Shown: positions 19,551 to 28,799, numbered from the stretch's first letter. The stretch: DNA of 64,000 bases from Neorhodopirellula lusitana (GCF_900182915.1 NZ_FXUG01000022.1:1-64000); one strand, 5' to 3'. The notes: generated by a model from the sequence alone, not told the origin. Numbers and translations are program-made.

Positions 19551-21311
19551 CTACAGCGTCGACAGGGACTTCGAGATATGGCTGAGCGAAAGCTCTTCCT
19601 GCTCGGTTTGCTTGGCGACCCGGTAAACCTCTTCAAACGTCGTTGTTCCCCGGATCACTTTCAGCATTCCGTCGGCGTAAAGCGTTGACATTCCGTTGCG
19701 AATTGCCTCTTCCCGGATCAGTTTGGTGGTCGATCCCTTGAACATCATCTCACGCAAATTGCTGTTCACCAGCATCAGTTCGTAGATCCCGATCCGGCCG
19801 CGATAGCCAGACCGACCGCAATAAGTGCACCCACGACCCTTGCTGAACTCCGCCTGCGCAATCATCTCAGGCGGCAACAGTGACTCCCGGATCACCTCTT
19901 CGGAAGGCTGGTAGCGGACCTTGCAGCGAGGGCAAATCGTCCGCACCAACCGCTGGGCCAGCACCGCGATTACGGAACTAGCCACCATATAGGATGGTAC
20001 ACCGATGTCTACCATTCGGGAGATAGCACTGGGCGCATCGTTCGTATGTAACGTACTGAAAACCAGGTGTCCAGTTAATGAGGCCTGGATTCCCATCGAT
20101 GCGGTCTCATGATCTCGCATTTCACCGACCAGGATGATGTTCGGTGCTTGGCGGAGCATGGCCCGAATGATGCGTCCAAAGTCCAGCCCGATCGAGTGCT
20201 TCACTTCGACTTGGTTGATCCCGGGCAGGTAGTACTCGACCGGGTCCTCCGCGGTGATGATCTTGCGGTCGGGTCGGTTCAGTGCGTTCAACGACGCATA
20301 GAGGGTGGTGGTCTTCCCCGAACCGGTGGGGCCGGTAACCAGGATGATTCCGTTGGGCCGTTTGATCAGCGAGTTGAAATTCTTGAAGTCACGCTCGGAC
20401 AAACCGAGCTGGCGGGTGCCGACCTTGATGTTGTCCTTGTCGAGCAGTCGCATGACGCAGGACTGGCCGTGGTTGGTCGGGATGATGCTGACCCGCAGGT
20501 CGAGCTGCTTGTCACCCACGGTGATCTTGATCCGCCCGTCAGTGGGGCGTCGCTTTTCGGAGATGTCGATCTTCGAAAGGATTTTGATCCGGGCGATGAT
20601 GGCCGATAACATCCGCCGGGGGGCTGCTTCCCGCTCTACACAACGGCCATCAATACGATAACGGATTCGGACACGGTGCTCGAAGGGTTCGATGTGAATG
20701 TCACTGGCCCGGAGCTGGACCGCTTCGGCGATCATCAGGTTGACCAGGCGGATCACGGGAGCGGAATCGTCGCCCTCGTCGCCGTCTTCCATCCCGTCGG
20801 CGCCACTGTCGGTTTCGGTGAAGTCGATCGCCGTGTCCGTGAACTCCTGGAGCATCGAGTCAGCGGACTCACCTTCGACCTGACCGTAATACTGGTTGAT
20901 CGCTCCGTTGATCGCCTCCTTGGGGGCCAACGCGGTCTCGATCTTCCGGTTCAGGATGAATCGCAGCTTTTCGACCGTTTCCAGGTCAAAGGGGTCAGCA
21001 ATCAAGATTGTTAGTGCCCCGTCTTCTTCTTTGTAGGGCAGGACCATGTTTTCCCGGGCGACCGATTCGGGCACCAGTTCGATCACGGATTCGTTGACCC
21101 GTACCGAACGCAGGTCCACGTAGGGAATCTTATGGAACTTGGCCAACGCCTGGGCGACTTCTTCGGGCGTCGCATATTCCAGTTTCACCAGCACATCGCC
21201 GACTTCCATCTTGCTGGTCTTGGCGACGTCCTCGGCCTCGGTGAGCTGATCGAGGCTAATCACGCCCTGCTGGAGCAGTAGATCGGTGAATTCTTGCATG
21301 GTCCGGCTCAT
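19551..21311 (-). CDS. GspE/PilB-type assembly ATPase, second copy
   Basis: 586 residues. An N-terminal MshEN domain (about 1-150, with LTEAEDVAKTSKMEVGDVLV) and a linker are followed by the ATPase core: ASDIHIEPFEHRVRIRYRID, Walker A GPTGSGKTTTLYASL, ITAEDPVEYYLPGINQ, Walker B ILVGEMRDHETASMGI, and LVFSTLHTNDAPSAI. The zinc motif has CPRC and CTYC near 475-510. It is the promoter-proximal gene of the pilus cluster; ATG 21311 is preceded by AATAGGATCACCGCC. It is clearly a paralogue of the ATPase at 15699-17420, so two assembly motors or two alternative machines are possible. Confidence 0.95.
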   Translation of the reverse strand: MSRTMQEFTDLLLQQGVISLDQLTEAEDVAKTSKMEVGDVLVKLEYATPEEVAQALAKFHKIPYVDLRSVRVNESVIELVPESVARENMVLPYKEEDGALTILIADPFDLETVEKLRFILNRKIETALAPKEAINGAINQYYGQVEGESADSMLQEFTDTAIDFTETDSGADGMEDGDEGDDSAPVIRLVNLMIAEAVQLRASDIHIEPFEHRVRIRYRIDGRCVEREAAPRRMLSAIIARIKILSKIDISEKRRPTDGRIKITVGDKQLDLRVSIIPTNHGQSCVMRLLDKDNIKVGTRQLGLSERDFKNFNSLIKRPNGIILVTGPTGSGKTTTLYASLNALNRPDRKIITAEDPVEYYLPGINQVEVKHSIGLDFGRIIRAMLRQAPNIILVGEMRDHETASMGIQASLTGHLVFSTLHTNDAPSAISRMVDIGVPSYMVASSVIAVLAQRLVRTICPRCKVRYQPSEEVIRESLLPPEMIAQAEFSKGRGCTYCGRSGYRGRIGIYELMLVNSNLREMMFKGSTTKLIREEAIRNGMSTLYADGMLKVIRGTTTFEEVYRVAKQTEQEELSLSHISKSLSTL

Positions 21312-21459
21312 GGCGGTGATCCTATTCCAAATCGAAAAGCAGGCGGCGAAAGTGACGGGGCCGCATTTCTCCCCAGGATATCATGAGAGAGCAGCGATAT
21401 CATACGGAGATTTCGCCACAGCCCGAAATAAGGGCGCAAAGGGCCAGGAATCACCTGTC

Positions 21460-22380
21460 GCAACGCGGAGTTGGCGGGTCTGAGCTGGCCAGAGCTCTCG
21501 TAGCTGGACTCGCCAGAGTTCAGGCAAACCGGTGTGCCAGCAGCCACAACGCTGGCCCCAAGTCTGGCGACATCGGCTACGGGGAATGGTGGCAGGGGTT
21601 GGGGGAGAACCCAGGCTGGAAGCCTAGGCTACGGAAGGTGGGTGGCACCGAATGGCTACGGAAGGTGGGTGGCACCGAATAGGTGGCCAATAGAAATTGA
21701 ATAGGAATTACAGGCTTGGGTGGGGCCCGAAGTCTGGCGACGTCGGCTACGGGGAATGGTGGCAGGGGCTGGGGACGAACCCAGGCTAGAAGCCTAGGCT
21801 ACGGAAGGTGGGCTACGGAAGGTGGGTGGCACCGAATAGAAATTGAAAGGTGGGTGGCACCTAATGGAAATTCCAATAGAAATTGAAAGGTGGGTGGCAC
21901 CTAATGGAAATTCCGGAAGGTGGGTGGCACCGAATAGAAATGGCTACGGACCACGAAAGGTGGGTGGCACCGAATGGAAATTGGAAGCATAGGCTACGGA
22001 AGGTGGGTGGCACCGAATGGAATAGGAATTGAGACCACGAAAGGTGGGTGGCACCGAATGAAAATTGCAAAAGGTGGGTGGCACCGAATGAAAATTGCAC
22101 CGGATGGAAATTGCCGTAGCTGGGCTCGCCAGAGTTCAGGCTTGGGTGGGGTGGGGCCCGAAGTCTGGCGACGTCGGCTACGGGGGATGGTGGCTGGGGA
22201 TGGTGGCTGGGGGTGGGGATGCACCCAGGCTGGAAGCCTAGGCTACGGGAGGTGGGGGGCACTGGATGGCCGGGATGGGCTGCGATCGGCGGCCGGCTAA
22301 TCGCTGAGACGACTCCGGCGCGGAGGAAGAGATGGGTGATGAACAGGGGGGGCGGAGTCTGGTGACTTCGGCTGCGGCGA
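21460..22380. repeat. Composite repeat nest between divergent genes
   Basis: The 1122-base gap 21312-22433 is almost entirely repeats. About ten copies of AAGGTGGGTGGCACCGAATG (with T for G at two sites) occur at roughly 21633, 21660, 21817, 21846, 21887, 21915, 21955, 21998, 22039 and 22070. Three composite units at about 21560-21654, 21730-21839 and 22161-22268 share the order AAGTCTGGCGACATCGGCTA, then ACCCAGGCTGGAAGCCTAGG, then the GGTGGGTGGCACC motif. GTAGCTGGACTCGCCAGAGT occurs at 21500 and, with one change, at 22116. Spacing is irregular. It separates the minus-strand gspE from plus-strand hemX. No protein is convincing. Confidence 0.85.
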
Positions 22381-22433
22381 CGTGGCTGAATCGACGTGTA
22401 CGAAAAATGCAGTTGGTTGTGTAAGATGGGCCG

Positions 22434-23438
22434 ATGCTCCCCTTCCTACAACAAATCTCAGTGACCTGCTTCACGGCCAGCTACCTAATCGTGCTGGTGA
22501 TCGAACTGCTCCGCTTGCTTGGGCGACTGCCCGGCCGCGGCCTGGCGGGCTTGATCATGATGGCGGTCGGTATCTTCACCCACATCACTTATCTGGCTTT
22601 GCGGGCAACGGTCCCGATGCCCAGCGAGCACCTGACCACGGAGCAACTGCCAGGCGGCAATCTCGGTGACGCAAGTTTGCACGCGGCGGCGGAACTGGGC
22701 CGACTGGCGACCTGGACGGATTGGTCGCTGATGGTGGCTCTCGGTTTGGCGATTGCCTATTTCGTGCTGTACTTGCGGCGTCCCGATACCGTGATCGGAT
22801 TTTTCTTCCTGCCTGCGATCTTGGCGATGATCGCGTTGGCCATGTCGGTCCGGCACTTGCCCGCCTTTGATCGCGGCGAGGCGGTGGAGGTTTGGCGCAA
22901 CGTGCATGCAATTTCGATGGTGGTCGGTTCCGCCGCGGTCCTGTTTGGATTTTTGGCCGGGGCGATGTACATGGTGCAGTCGTGGCGATTGAAACGCAAA
23001 CAGGCGGGTTCGGCCTTGCGACTGCCTACCTTGGAAACCCTTCAAAAACTGAACCGGCGGTGCTTGGTCGCCAGCACCGCTGCGGTGGGCATCGGCCTGC
23101 TTTCGGGCGTGGTGATGAACCTGAATCGATCCGGCGAGATCCCTTGGACTAGCCGCGGGATTGTCCTGTCGGCGGTGCTGTTCACCTGGCTGGCAGCCGC
23201 CACTGCCGTCGAGTTCATGTACGCCCCCGCCAGCCGTGGTCGCAAAGTCGCGTACCTGACCTTGGCAAGCTTTGGATTCTTGGTGCTGGCAATGTCAGGG
23301 GTGCTGACAACCTCCCACGGCTCCACATCTACCCTCCCCGCGACCGATGAAACGATTCCAGCCGCGGAGGTGAACCTGGAAACCGCTCCGGTTACCACGC
23401 CTTTGGAGATTGATACGGAAACCGGAGTCAAGCCATGA
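22434..23438 (+). CDS. hemX: HemX/CcsA-like cytochrome c assembly family membrane protein
   Basis: 334 residues, mainly membrane helices (about eight), beginning MLPFLQQISVTCFTASYLIVL. Histidines at helix ends (IFTHITYLAL, WRNVHAISMVVG) and the order of helices resemble the CcmC/CcsA/HemX family. Its stop overlaps the hemA start by 4 bp (ATGA), the classical hemX-hemA neighbourhood, which favours HemX, a membrane protein that modulates glutamyl-tRNA reductase levels in Bacillus. A cytochrome c haem-delivery role (CcsA) is the alternative. The C-terminal tail of about 40 residues is Thr/Pro-rich and soluble. The divergent gspE gene lies across the repeat nest. Confidence 0.82.
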   Translation: MLPFLQQISVTCFTASYLIVLVIELLRLLGRLPGRGLAGLIMMAVGIFTHITYLALRATVPMPSEHLTTEQLPGGNLGDASLHAAAELGRLATWTDWSLMVALGLAIAYFVLYLRRPDTVIGFFFLPAILAMIALAMSVRHLPAFDRGEAVEVWRNVHAISMVVGSAAVLFGFLAGAMYMVQSWRLKRKQAGSALRLPTLETLQKLNRRCLVASTAAVGIGLLSGVVMNLNRSGEIPWTSRGIVLSAVLFTWLAAATAVEFMYAPASRGRKVAYLTLASFGFLVLAMSGVLTTSHGSTSTLPATDETIPAAEVNLETAPVTTPLEIDTETGVKP

Positions 23439-24760
23439 CTCTTCAGATGATTGGATGCAGCCACCACACCACGGCAGTCGAGGCTCGCGAACAGCTTTCC
23501 TTTTCCGCCGAACAAACGCAGTGGGCACTGGCTCAATTTGCCCAGCAGTTTGAGGGCGCCGAACTGGTCGTGCTATCGACTTGCAATCGAGTGGAGCTGT
23601 ATGCCGCCGGGGGCGCGTTCGGTGTTGGCATCGGCGCGGTGCCGCCAGCGACCGGAACGCTTTCGATGGAACAAGCCAGCAAGGCGTTGAATGAGTTCGT
23701 GGCGAAATGCCTGAACAAGCCAACCGATTTTGTGTCGCAGCACATGACGATCCGCCAAGGTCGTGACGCGATCGATCATTTGTTCCTGGTCGCGGCCAGC
23801 CTGGACAGCATGGTGGTCGGCGAAGCCCAGATTTTGTCGCAGGTCAAACAGGCTTACGATTCATCCAACTTGGCGGACGCGACCGGCCCGATCACTCACG
23901 CGGCGTTCCAAGCTTCCAACCGTGCCGCCAAACGAGTCCAAACGGAAACATCCATCCACCGTCGCCGATTAAGCGTGCCCAGTGTCGCGGTCGGCGAAGT
24001 GGTGCCGGAGGTTTTTGAAACACTGAAAGGGAAGCGTGTTGTCTGTTGCGGTGCTGGCGAGATGGCGGAAGAAACACTGCGTTATCTGAAAGCAGCCGGC
24101 AGCGATAATATTTGCATCGTCAATCGCGGGCACGACCGCGCCGTGGCACTCGGGGAAGCTTTCGGCGCCGAGACGCAACCGTTGACGTCGCTGCACGACG
24201 AGATCGTGGGCGCGGACCTGTTGATCGGGACCACATCGTCGGAACACCCGCTGGTCGACGCGAGCACGTTTGCCAAGCTGAATGCGAAACGGGCTGGCCG
24301 TGTTTTGCTGGTGTTGGACTTGGCGGTGCCGCGTGACTTTGATCCCGCGATCGGCGACGAGGCCGGCGTGTACCTGTACCAGATCGATGACTTGCGTGCG
24401 GCTTGCGATCGCAACCGCCGGGAACGCGAAAAGCAGTGGCCCAAGGCGAAGCGGATTCTGGATGAAGAAGCCGACCGGTTTTTCCAGTCGCTGCAACAGC
24501 GGGCCACCGGACCGATCATCGCTCAACTTCGCCGCCAGGCCGAAGAGGTGAAGGCGGCCGAACTGCAACGCTTGATGGACAAGCTGAATGGTTCAACCGA
24601 TACCGCGATGACCAAGGAGATCGAAAAGTCATTCGATCGATTAACCAACAAGTTGCTGCACCCGCCGATGGCATCGCTGCGTGACGACGCCGCCGACGGG
24701 CATTCACGTGGGCTGCTCGAAGCCCTGCGGCACCTGTTTAACTTGGGTGACGATCAGTAG
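23435..24760 (+). CDS. hemA: Glutamyl-tRNA reductase
   Basis: First committed enzyme of the C5 tetrapyrrole pathway, reducing Glu-tRNA(Glu) to glutamate-1-semialdehyde. The N-terminal domain has GCSHHTTAVEAREQLSF and the catalytic cysteine motif VVLSTCNRVELYA. SMVVGEAQILSQVKQAY is the family signature, and the NADPH domain has KRVVCCGAGEMAEETLRYL. The C-terminal helical dimerisation domain runs from about 320. Length 441 is normal. A small insertion of about 12 residues (GGAFGVGIGAVP) follows the CNR motif. It is translationally coupled to hemX; its last 23 bases overlap the 3' end of the convergent terC gene. Confidence 0.97.
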   Translation: MTLQMIGCSHHTTAVEAREQLSFSAEQTQWALAQFAQQFEGAELVVLSTCNRVELYAAGGAFGVGIGAVPPATGTLSMEQASKALNEFVAKCLNKPTDFVSQHMTIRQGRDAIDHLFLVAASLDSMVVGEAQILSQVKQAYDSSNLADATGPITHAAFQASNRAAKRVQTETSIHRRRLSVPSVAVGEVVPEVFETLKGKRVVCCGAGEMAEETLRYLKAAGSDNICIVNRGHDRAVALGEAFGAETQPLTSLHDEIVGADLLIGTTSSEHPLVDASTFAKLNAKRAGRVLLVLDLAVPRDFDPAIGDEAGVYLYQIDDLRAACDRNRREREKQWPKAKRILDEEADRFFQSLQQRATGPIIAQLRRQAEEVKAAELQRLMDKLNGSTDTAMTKEIEKSFDRLTNKLLHPPMASLRDDAADGHSRGLLEALRHLFNLGDDQ

Positions 24761-25550
24761 CGACGAGTTTCTCTTGCTTCCTGTCTTGGCGGGCCAGCAG
24801 TTGCTTTTGGTAGCTACTTTGAACGATGTCGACGACGATCAGCGTTGCCAACACGAAGTAGAACGTTGACTTGGACATCGCGTGAACTTCATGCCCAAAC
24901 AGGACCACGTGCGCCTTGTGGCCGCCTTCGCTGACCAACATCACGCCGACGATAAACAGGATGAACAGCCCGAGCACTTCGTACATTCGGTTCTTCTTCA
25001 AGAACTCCGATACGGTGTCGGCCAAGACCATCATCAGGATTCCCGAGATGATGATTGCCACGGACATGATGTAGAGATTGGCAGTTAACGCCATCGCACT
25101 AAGAATGGAGTCAAACGAGAAGACGAGGTTCATGATCACGATCAGCGTGATGGCCTTGGCAACGCTGGTCGTGGCCTTGGTTTCTTCGTGCCCCAGGTCG
25201 GGCTCGGCCAACAGGTGATAGATTTCTTTGATCGCCGTCCACAAGATGAACGCTCCACCGAACAAGACAATCAAGCTGTGCCCAGACACAGCCATGTCAA
25301 CATAGCCGTTGTGGATTTCAAAGAACGGGTCTTCAAGTTTCTTGATCAGGTTCACGACAATGAACAACAGCACGATGCGAAGGACAATGGCCATGCCGAT
25401 CCCAAGCCGGCGGACTTTCGACTGACTCGCTTCCTCCACCCGCTTACTTTCGATGGAGATGTAAAGCAGGTTATCGAACCCGAGCACGGCCTGCAAAAGA
25501 ACGAGCATCCCGAGCGTGAAGAGACCGGAAATCGAAAACAGTTCAGCCAT
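24738..25550 (-). CDS. TerC family integral membrane protein
   Basis: 270 residues with about seven membrane helices. The paired acidic motifs of the family are visible: LQAVLGFDNLLYISIESKRV near 20-40 and NLVFSFDSILSAMALTANLY near 140-160. TerC proteins (TerC, Alx/MeeF) are linked to tellurite resistance and Mn2+ export; the substrate here is not known. The C-terminus is charged (KQEKLVATDRHPS). The gene converges on hemA with a 23-base overlap of the coding ends, an unusually tight arrangement that leaves no room for an intergenic terminator. Confidence 0.9.
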   Translation of the reverse strand: MAELFSISGLFTLGMLVLLQAVLGFDNLLYISIESKRVEEASQSKVRRLGIGMAIVLRIVLLFIVVNLIKKLEDPFFEIHNGYVDMAVSGHSLIVLFGGAFILWTAIKEIYHLLAEPDLGHEETKATTSVAKAITLIVIMNLVFSFDSILSAMALTANLYIMSVAIIISGILMMVLADTVSEFLKKNRMYEVLGLFILFIVGVMLVSEGGHKAHVVLFGHEVHAMSKSTFYFVLATLIVVDIVQSSYQKQLLARQDRKQEKLVATDRHPS

Positions 25551-25885
25551 GTGATTTTATCGGCGAGTTAGAGTGGAAAGTGAGTTGCGTGTGCGGTCGG
25601 TTGAGTGATCGCTTGGATTCGCATTTCATAGTGGCATAGGCTTCCAGCCTGTGGTTGCAGGCCGTAGCGGAAGTCGTCAAGACTTTCGATCCCCACGCCG
25701 GCTTACGAAACTCTTGGCGAGTTACGCTGCGACAAAAATTAAAATGCTTTAGGCTTCCAGCCTGTGGTTCTCCGTTCACAGGCTGGAAGCCTATGCCACG
25801 AGATTGTTCAGCGGTCTTTCACGGATTAGAAACCAAGGTGATCTCCAAAAGGGCTTAGCCCGCTAGCTGCCCGAGGGCTCGCCGG
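25551..25885. repeat. Intergenic region with two palindromic repeat families
   Basis: Holds three elements. GTGGCATAGGCTTCCAGCCT begins at 25631. Positions about 25664-25746 are an 80-base element that is repeated in inverse orientation at 38145-38225. Positions 25751-25792 are an inverted pair, AGGCTTCCAGCCTGTGG then CACAGGCTGGAAGCCT, able to form a hairpin of about 16 bp. The region lies downstream of the nucleoside hydrolase and upstream of terC, so the hairpin may terminate the former. No gene is seen. Confidence 0.8.
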
Positions 25886-26830
25886 CTAGCTGCTTTGTTG
25901 ACCGGCGTATCGCAGACTGCGGACGATCGCGTCGCGGACATCGGACACGCTTGCTCGCATGGCGACTTCCATATTGACAGGCCACTCCGGACGCATGCGG
26001 CGATCAAAAACGGTCATCCCTCGCGTCAGCACGCCGGAAACTTCCACGTCGCCGGCCATGTCTTCCCACTGGAAGAAATCCGGTTCGAGGATACTGATCA
26101 AGGTGACCGCGTCTTGCAGGGGCAGCACTTCTCGACCCAGCATTTGATGGCCGACGCGGAACTTGTAAGTCAGCAGGCGGTGCAGTAGCTCACCGGCACG
26201 TGAATGTTCCGATGGCAGCTTTTCGATCAGGTCCATTCCGAACGTGATCGAGTCAGTAACGTCCAGTGGAATCAGGCTTTTCGTGGTGGCCGAAGCAAAG
26301 ATTTCTTTGGCACTGGCCGGATCGAAAAAGCAGTTCATCTCGGCAACGGCGGTCGCGTTCCCGGCGTGGGAGACCGCACCGCCACTGATCACGACCTTGT
26401 CGATCAAGGGGATCGCGGCGGGATCACGCCGGGCCAGTCGGGCGAGGTTCGAAAGCGGTCCTAAACAAACCACCGTAATCTCGTTGGGATGCCGACGGAT
26501 CAAATCCGCCATCACCTTTTCGCTGGGATGATCGTTTTGGCGGGTTGCTTCGGGAAAATCACAGCCGGCCAAACCGTCGGGGCCGTTCAGGTGGCTGTCA
26601 TCGGCAACCGGTGCATCGCTGGGGGCGACCGCGGTGCCGATCCTCGGATAGCGAGCCGGGTCCAGCTTGGCGACGATCGCGGTAGCGTTCGTGCTGGCTT
26701 GATGCGCGTCGACGGTTCCTGCGGTCGCCGTGATTGCCATGACTTCCAGCCGTGGATCGAACAACGCCATGGTCATGGCGATGGCGTCATCAATACCGGG
26801 GTCACAGTCCAGGATGATTTTTCTTGTCAT
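25886..26830 (-). CDS. Nucleoside hydrolase (inosine-uridine preferring family)
   Basis: 314 residues. The N-terminus KIILDCDPGIDDAIAMTMAL carries the Ca2+-binding DxDPGxDDA signature that defines the family, which cleaves the N-glycosidic bond of nucleosides. Further blocks are IVAKLD, VCLGPLSNLARLARRDP, AEMNCFFDPASAKEIF and VSGVLTRGMTVFDRR. Where most members have a His-Asp pair near the C-terminus, this protein reads VLPLQDAVTLISIL, so the usual His appears to be Gln. The substrate and even activity are therefore uncertain. It is divergent from trpD, with 120 bases between the starts. Confidence 0.9.
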   Translation of the reverse strand: MTRKIILDCDPGIDDAIAMTMALFDPRLEVMAITATAGTVDAHQASTNATAIVAKLDPARYPRIGTAVAPSDAPVADDSHLNGPDGLAGCDFPEATRQNDHPSEKVMADLIRRHPNEITVVCLGPLSNLARLARRDPAAIPLIDKVVISGGAVSHAGNATAVAEMNCFFDPASAKEIFASATTKSLIPLDVTDSITFGMDLIEKLPSEHSRAGELLHRLLTYKFRVGHQMLGREVLPLQDAVTLISILEPDFFQWEDMAGDVEVSGVLTRGMTVFDRRMRPEWPVNMEVAMRASVSDVRDAIVRSLRYAGQQSS

Positions 26831-26950
26831 GCGGTCCAGTCTAGGAACTCCGCCGATCCGGTGAAAGTGCTACTATTGCTGTCTTTCAGAGTCGCCGATG
26901 GCGGCCTGGCGAACAATCACAACGGTCCCTTGACGATCAGCAGGAACGCA

Positions 26951-27973
26951 GTGCCCCATTCATTTGAAGAAGTGTCTTTCGACGATGCGACCGAACTGGC
27001 CCGCTCGGGGACGGATTTAACGGCGGAACAGACCGGTGCCTTGATCGACACGATGTTGCGTGGCGAAGCACCGGCGGCCCAGGTCAGTGAGTTATTGCTG
27101 GCACTTCGCGAAAAAGGCGAGGCGGTCAGCGAGCTGGTGGGTGCGGCCTCGGCGATGCGGTCGCACATGACCCGCATCGACCATGACCACGACGTGTTGC
27201 TGGACACCTGCGGTACAGGCGGTAGTGGTTCGGGGACCTTTAATATCTCGACCGCTGTCGCGATCCTGGCGGCGGCGTGCGGGGTGGCGGTCGCCAAGCA
27301 CGGCAACCGGAAGGCAACCAGCTTATCGGGCTCGGCGGATGTCCTGGAACATTTGGGCGTGAAGATCGAATCGGACGCCGACGAGGTGGCTCGCTCGCTG
27401 AATGAACATGGAATCTGTTTCTGTTTCGCGGCGAAACTTCATCCGGCGATGCGGCACGTGGTGGCGATCCGGCGTTCATTAGGCGTGCCAACGCTATTCA
27501 ATTTGCTAGGGCCTTTGTGCAACCCCGCCGGCGCGACGCATCAATTGCTGGGCACCTCGGCGCCAGAAACGCAGGCCAAGATTGCGGCCGCGATGACGGA
27601 ACTGGCCACCCAACGCAGCTTCGTGCTGCATGCCGAAGATGGCCAGGACGAGGTGTCTCTGGACGGCGTGACCCGCTGCGTCGAGGTTCGGGGCACCCAG
27701 GAAACCGCTCACGATTGGACGGCCGCCAGTTTCGGCCTGCTGCCCGCACATCGCGATGCATTGGCAGCGGGGGATCCGGCAGCCAGTGCTCAAATCATCC
27801 GCGATGTTTTCAACGGCAAGATCGGGCCTCAACGTGACACCGTGGTCGCCGGCTGCGCGGCTGCTTTACTGCTGGTCGAAAAGGTCGCCGACCTGCGAGC
27901 GGGCGCGGAAATGGCCGCCGAGGCGATTGATTCGGGGGCCGCAACCCAAAAGCTGAAGCAACTGGCGGGCTAA
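26951..27973 (+). CDS. trpD: Anthranilate phosphoribosyltransferase
   Basis: Second step of tryptophan synthesis: transfer of phosphoribosyl from PRPP to anthranilate. The N-terminal helical domain (LARSGTDLTAEQTGALIDTM) is followed by the glycine-rich PRPP loop DTCGTGGSGSGTFNIST, the VAKHGNRKATSLSGSADVLE block and NLLGPLCNPAGA, all typical of TrpD. I chose GTG 26951 because it gives 340 residues, the usual length, and is preceded by AGCAGGAACGCA; the frame stays open far upstream without family similarity. No other trp gene is nearby. A palindromic repeat follows the stop. Confidence 0.93.
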   Translation: MPHSFEEVSFDDATELARSGTDLTAEQTGALIDTMLRGEAPAAQVSELLLALREKGEAVSELVGAASAMRSHMTRIDHDHDVLLDTCGTGGSGSGTFNISTAVAILAAACGVAVAKHGNRKATSLSGSADVLEHLGVKIESDADEVARSLNEHGICFCFAAKLHPAMRHVVAIRRSLGVPTLFNLLGPLCNPAGATHQLLGTSAPETQAKIAAAMTELATQRSFVLHAEDGQDEVSLDGVTRCVEVRGTQETAHDWTAASFGLLPAHRDALAAGDPAASAQIIRDVFNGKIGPQRDTVVAGCAAALLLVEKVADLRAGAEMAAEAIDSGAATQKLKQLAG

Positions 27974-27995
27974 CCAATCAGTGGCTGGGTTTCCA

Positions 27996-28051
27996 GTAGC
28001 ATAGGCTTCTAGCCTGTGAGAGTTCCACACAGGCTGGAAGCCTATGCCACG
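27996..28051. repeat. Palindromic REP-like hairpin between convergent genes
   Basis: Left arm GTAGCATAGGCTTCTAGCCT (27996-28015) and right arm CACAGGCTGGAAGCCTATGC are near-perfect inverse complements with a loop of about 10-15 bases. A second truncated GCCTATGCCACG-like copy follows at about 28065. It lies between trpD (+) and the response regulator (-) and could act as a bidirectional terminator; this is inferred from structure only. Confidence 0.8.
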
Positions 28052-28106
28052 GTTTTGCTGGGTTGCCTATGCCACGATTTTGCTGGGTTGAGCGCGCGTT
28101 GTCGGC

Positions 28107-28799
28107 TTAGGGAGTGTCGACTGCCGCATCGTCATCGGAGTGTTCTTCCCCTTCGAACAGTTCTTCGGCGTCGGGCATTTTGGGGTCGATGGGTGCCCGC
28201 TTGCGAAGCTTTCGTTGGAGCGAGCGTCGGTGGATTCCGAGCCGGCGAGCGGCCTCGGAAATGTTGCCTCCGCAATCGGACAGGACTCGGTGGATGTGTT
28301 CCCATTCGTTGCGAGCCAACGAGGGAGCGGGGAATGCCAGCCCGCCTTCAGGGACGTTGGGTTCGTCGCCTCGCAGGAACGCGGACAGGATGTCGTCGGC
28401 GTCGGCAGGCTTGCTGAGGAAGTTGACTGCACCGGCGCGAACGGCGTCGATCGAGGCTGGGATGCTGCCGAAGCCGGACAGGATCAGGATGCGGCAATCG
28501 GGCTTAATTTCTAGCAATTTCCTCAACAGGTCCAACCCGCTTCGCCCTGGCATTCGCAGGTCCAGGACGGCGAGGTCGGTGGGGGCGTGCCGAAACACGC
28601 TGACCGCTTCGTCGTAATTGGACGCCGTGCGAGCCTCCAGCCCACGGCTTCGCATGGCCATCGCCAATCGGTCTCGCAGGATCTCGGTATCGTCGACCAA
28701 CAGGATCGAGCTCGCCCCTACCGCTTCGGCCGTATAAACCGTCGGGTCGGGGGGGACGTCGGAGGCGGTTGCGTCGTTTGAGTCGGGAGTCAGGTTCAT
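28107..28799 (-). CDS. RegA/PrrA/ActR-type response regulator with Fis-family HTH
   Basis: 230 residues. The receiver domain has the acidic pair in ILLVDDTEILRDRL, the phospho-acceptor Asp in DLAVLDLRMPGRSG, the Thr/Ser position in ILILSGFG and the Lys in NFLSKPAD. The C-terminal helix-turn-helix NISEAARRLGIHRRSLQRKL is the Fis-type domain of the RegA group, which in proteobacteria responds to redox through RegB. No sensor kinase is adjacent, so its input is unknown. An acidic C-terminal tail (ELFEGEEHSDDDAAVD) is unusual for the group. ATG 28799 is preferred over an upstream TTG at 28829. Confidence 0.92.
   Translation of the reverse strand: MNLTPDSNDATASDVPPDPTVYTAEAVGASSILLVDDTEILRDRLAMAMRSRGLEARTASNYDEAVSVFRHAPTDLAVLDLRMPGRSGLDLLRKLLEIKPDCRILILSGFGSIPASIDAVRAGAVNFLSKPADADDILSAFLRGDEPNVPEGGLAFPAPSLARNEWEHIHRVLSDCGGNISEAARRLGIHRRSLQRKLRKRAPIDPKMPDAEELFEGEEHSDDDAAVDTP

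Noticed and set aside
21633-22111. CRISPR array
   Set aside because: Ten copies of a roughly 20-base motif occur, but the spacing is irregular (about 26 to 160 bases), the intervening sequences are themselves repeats, and no cas gene is present.
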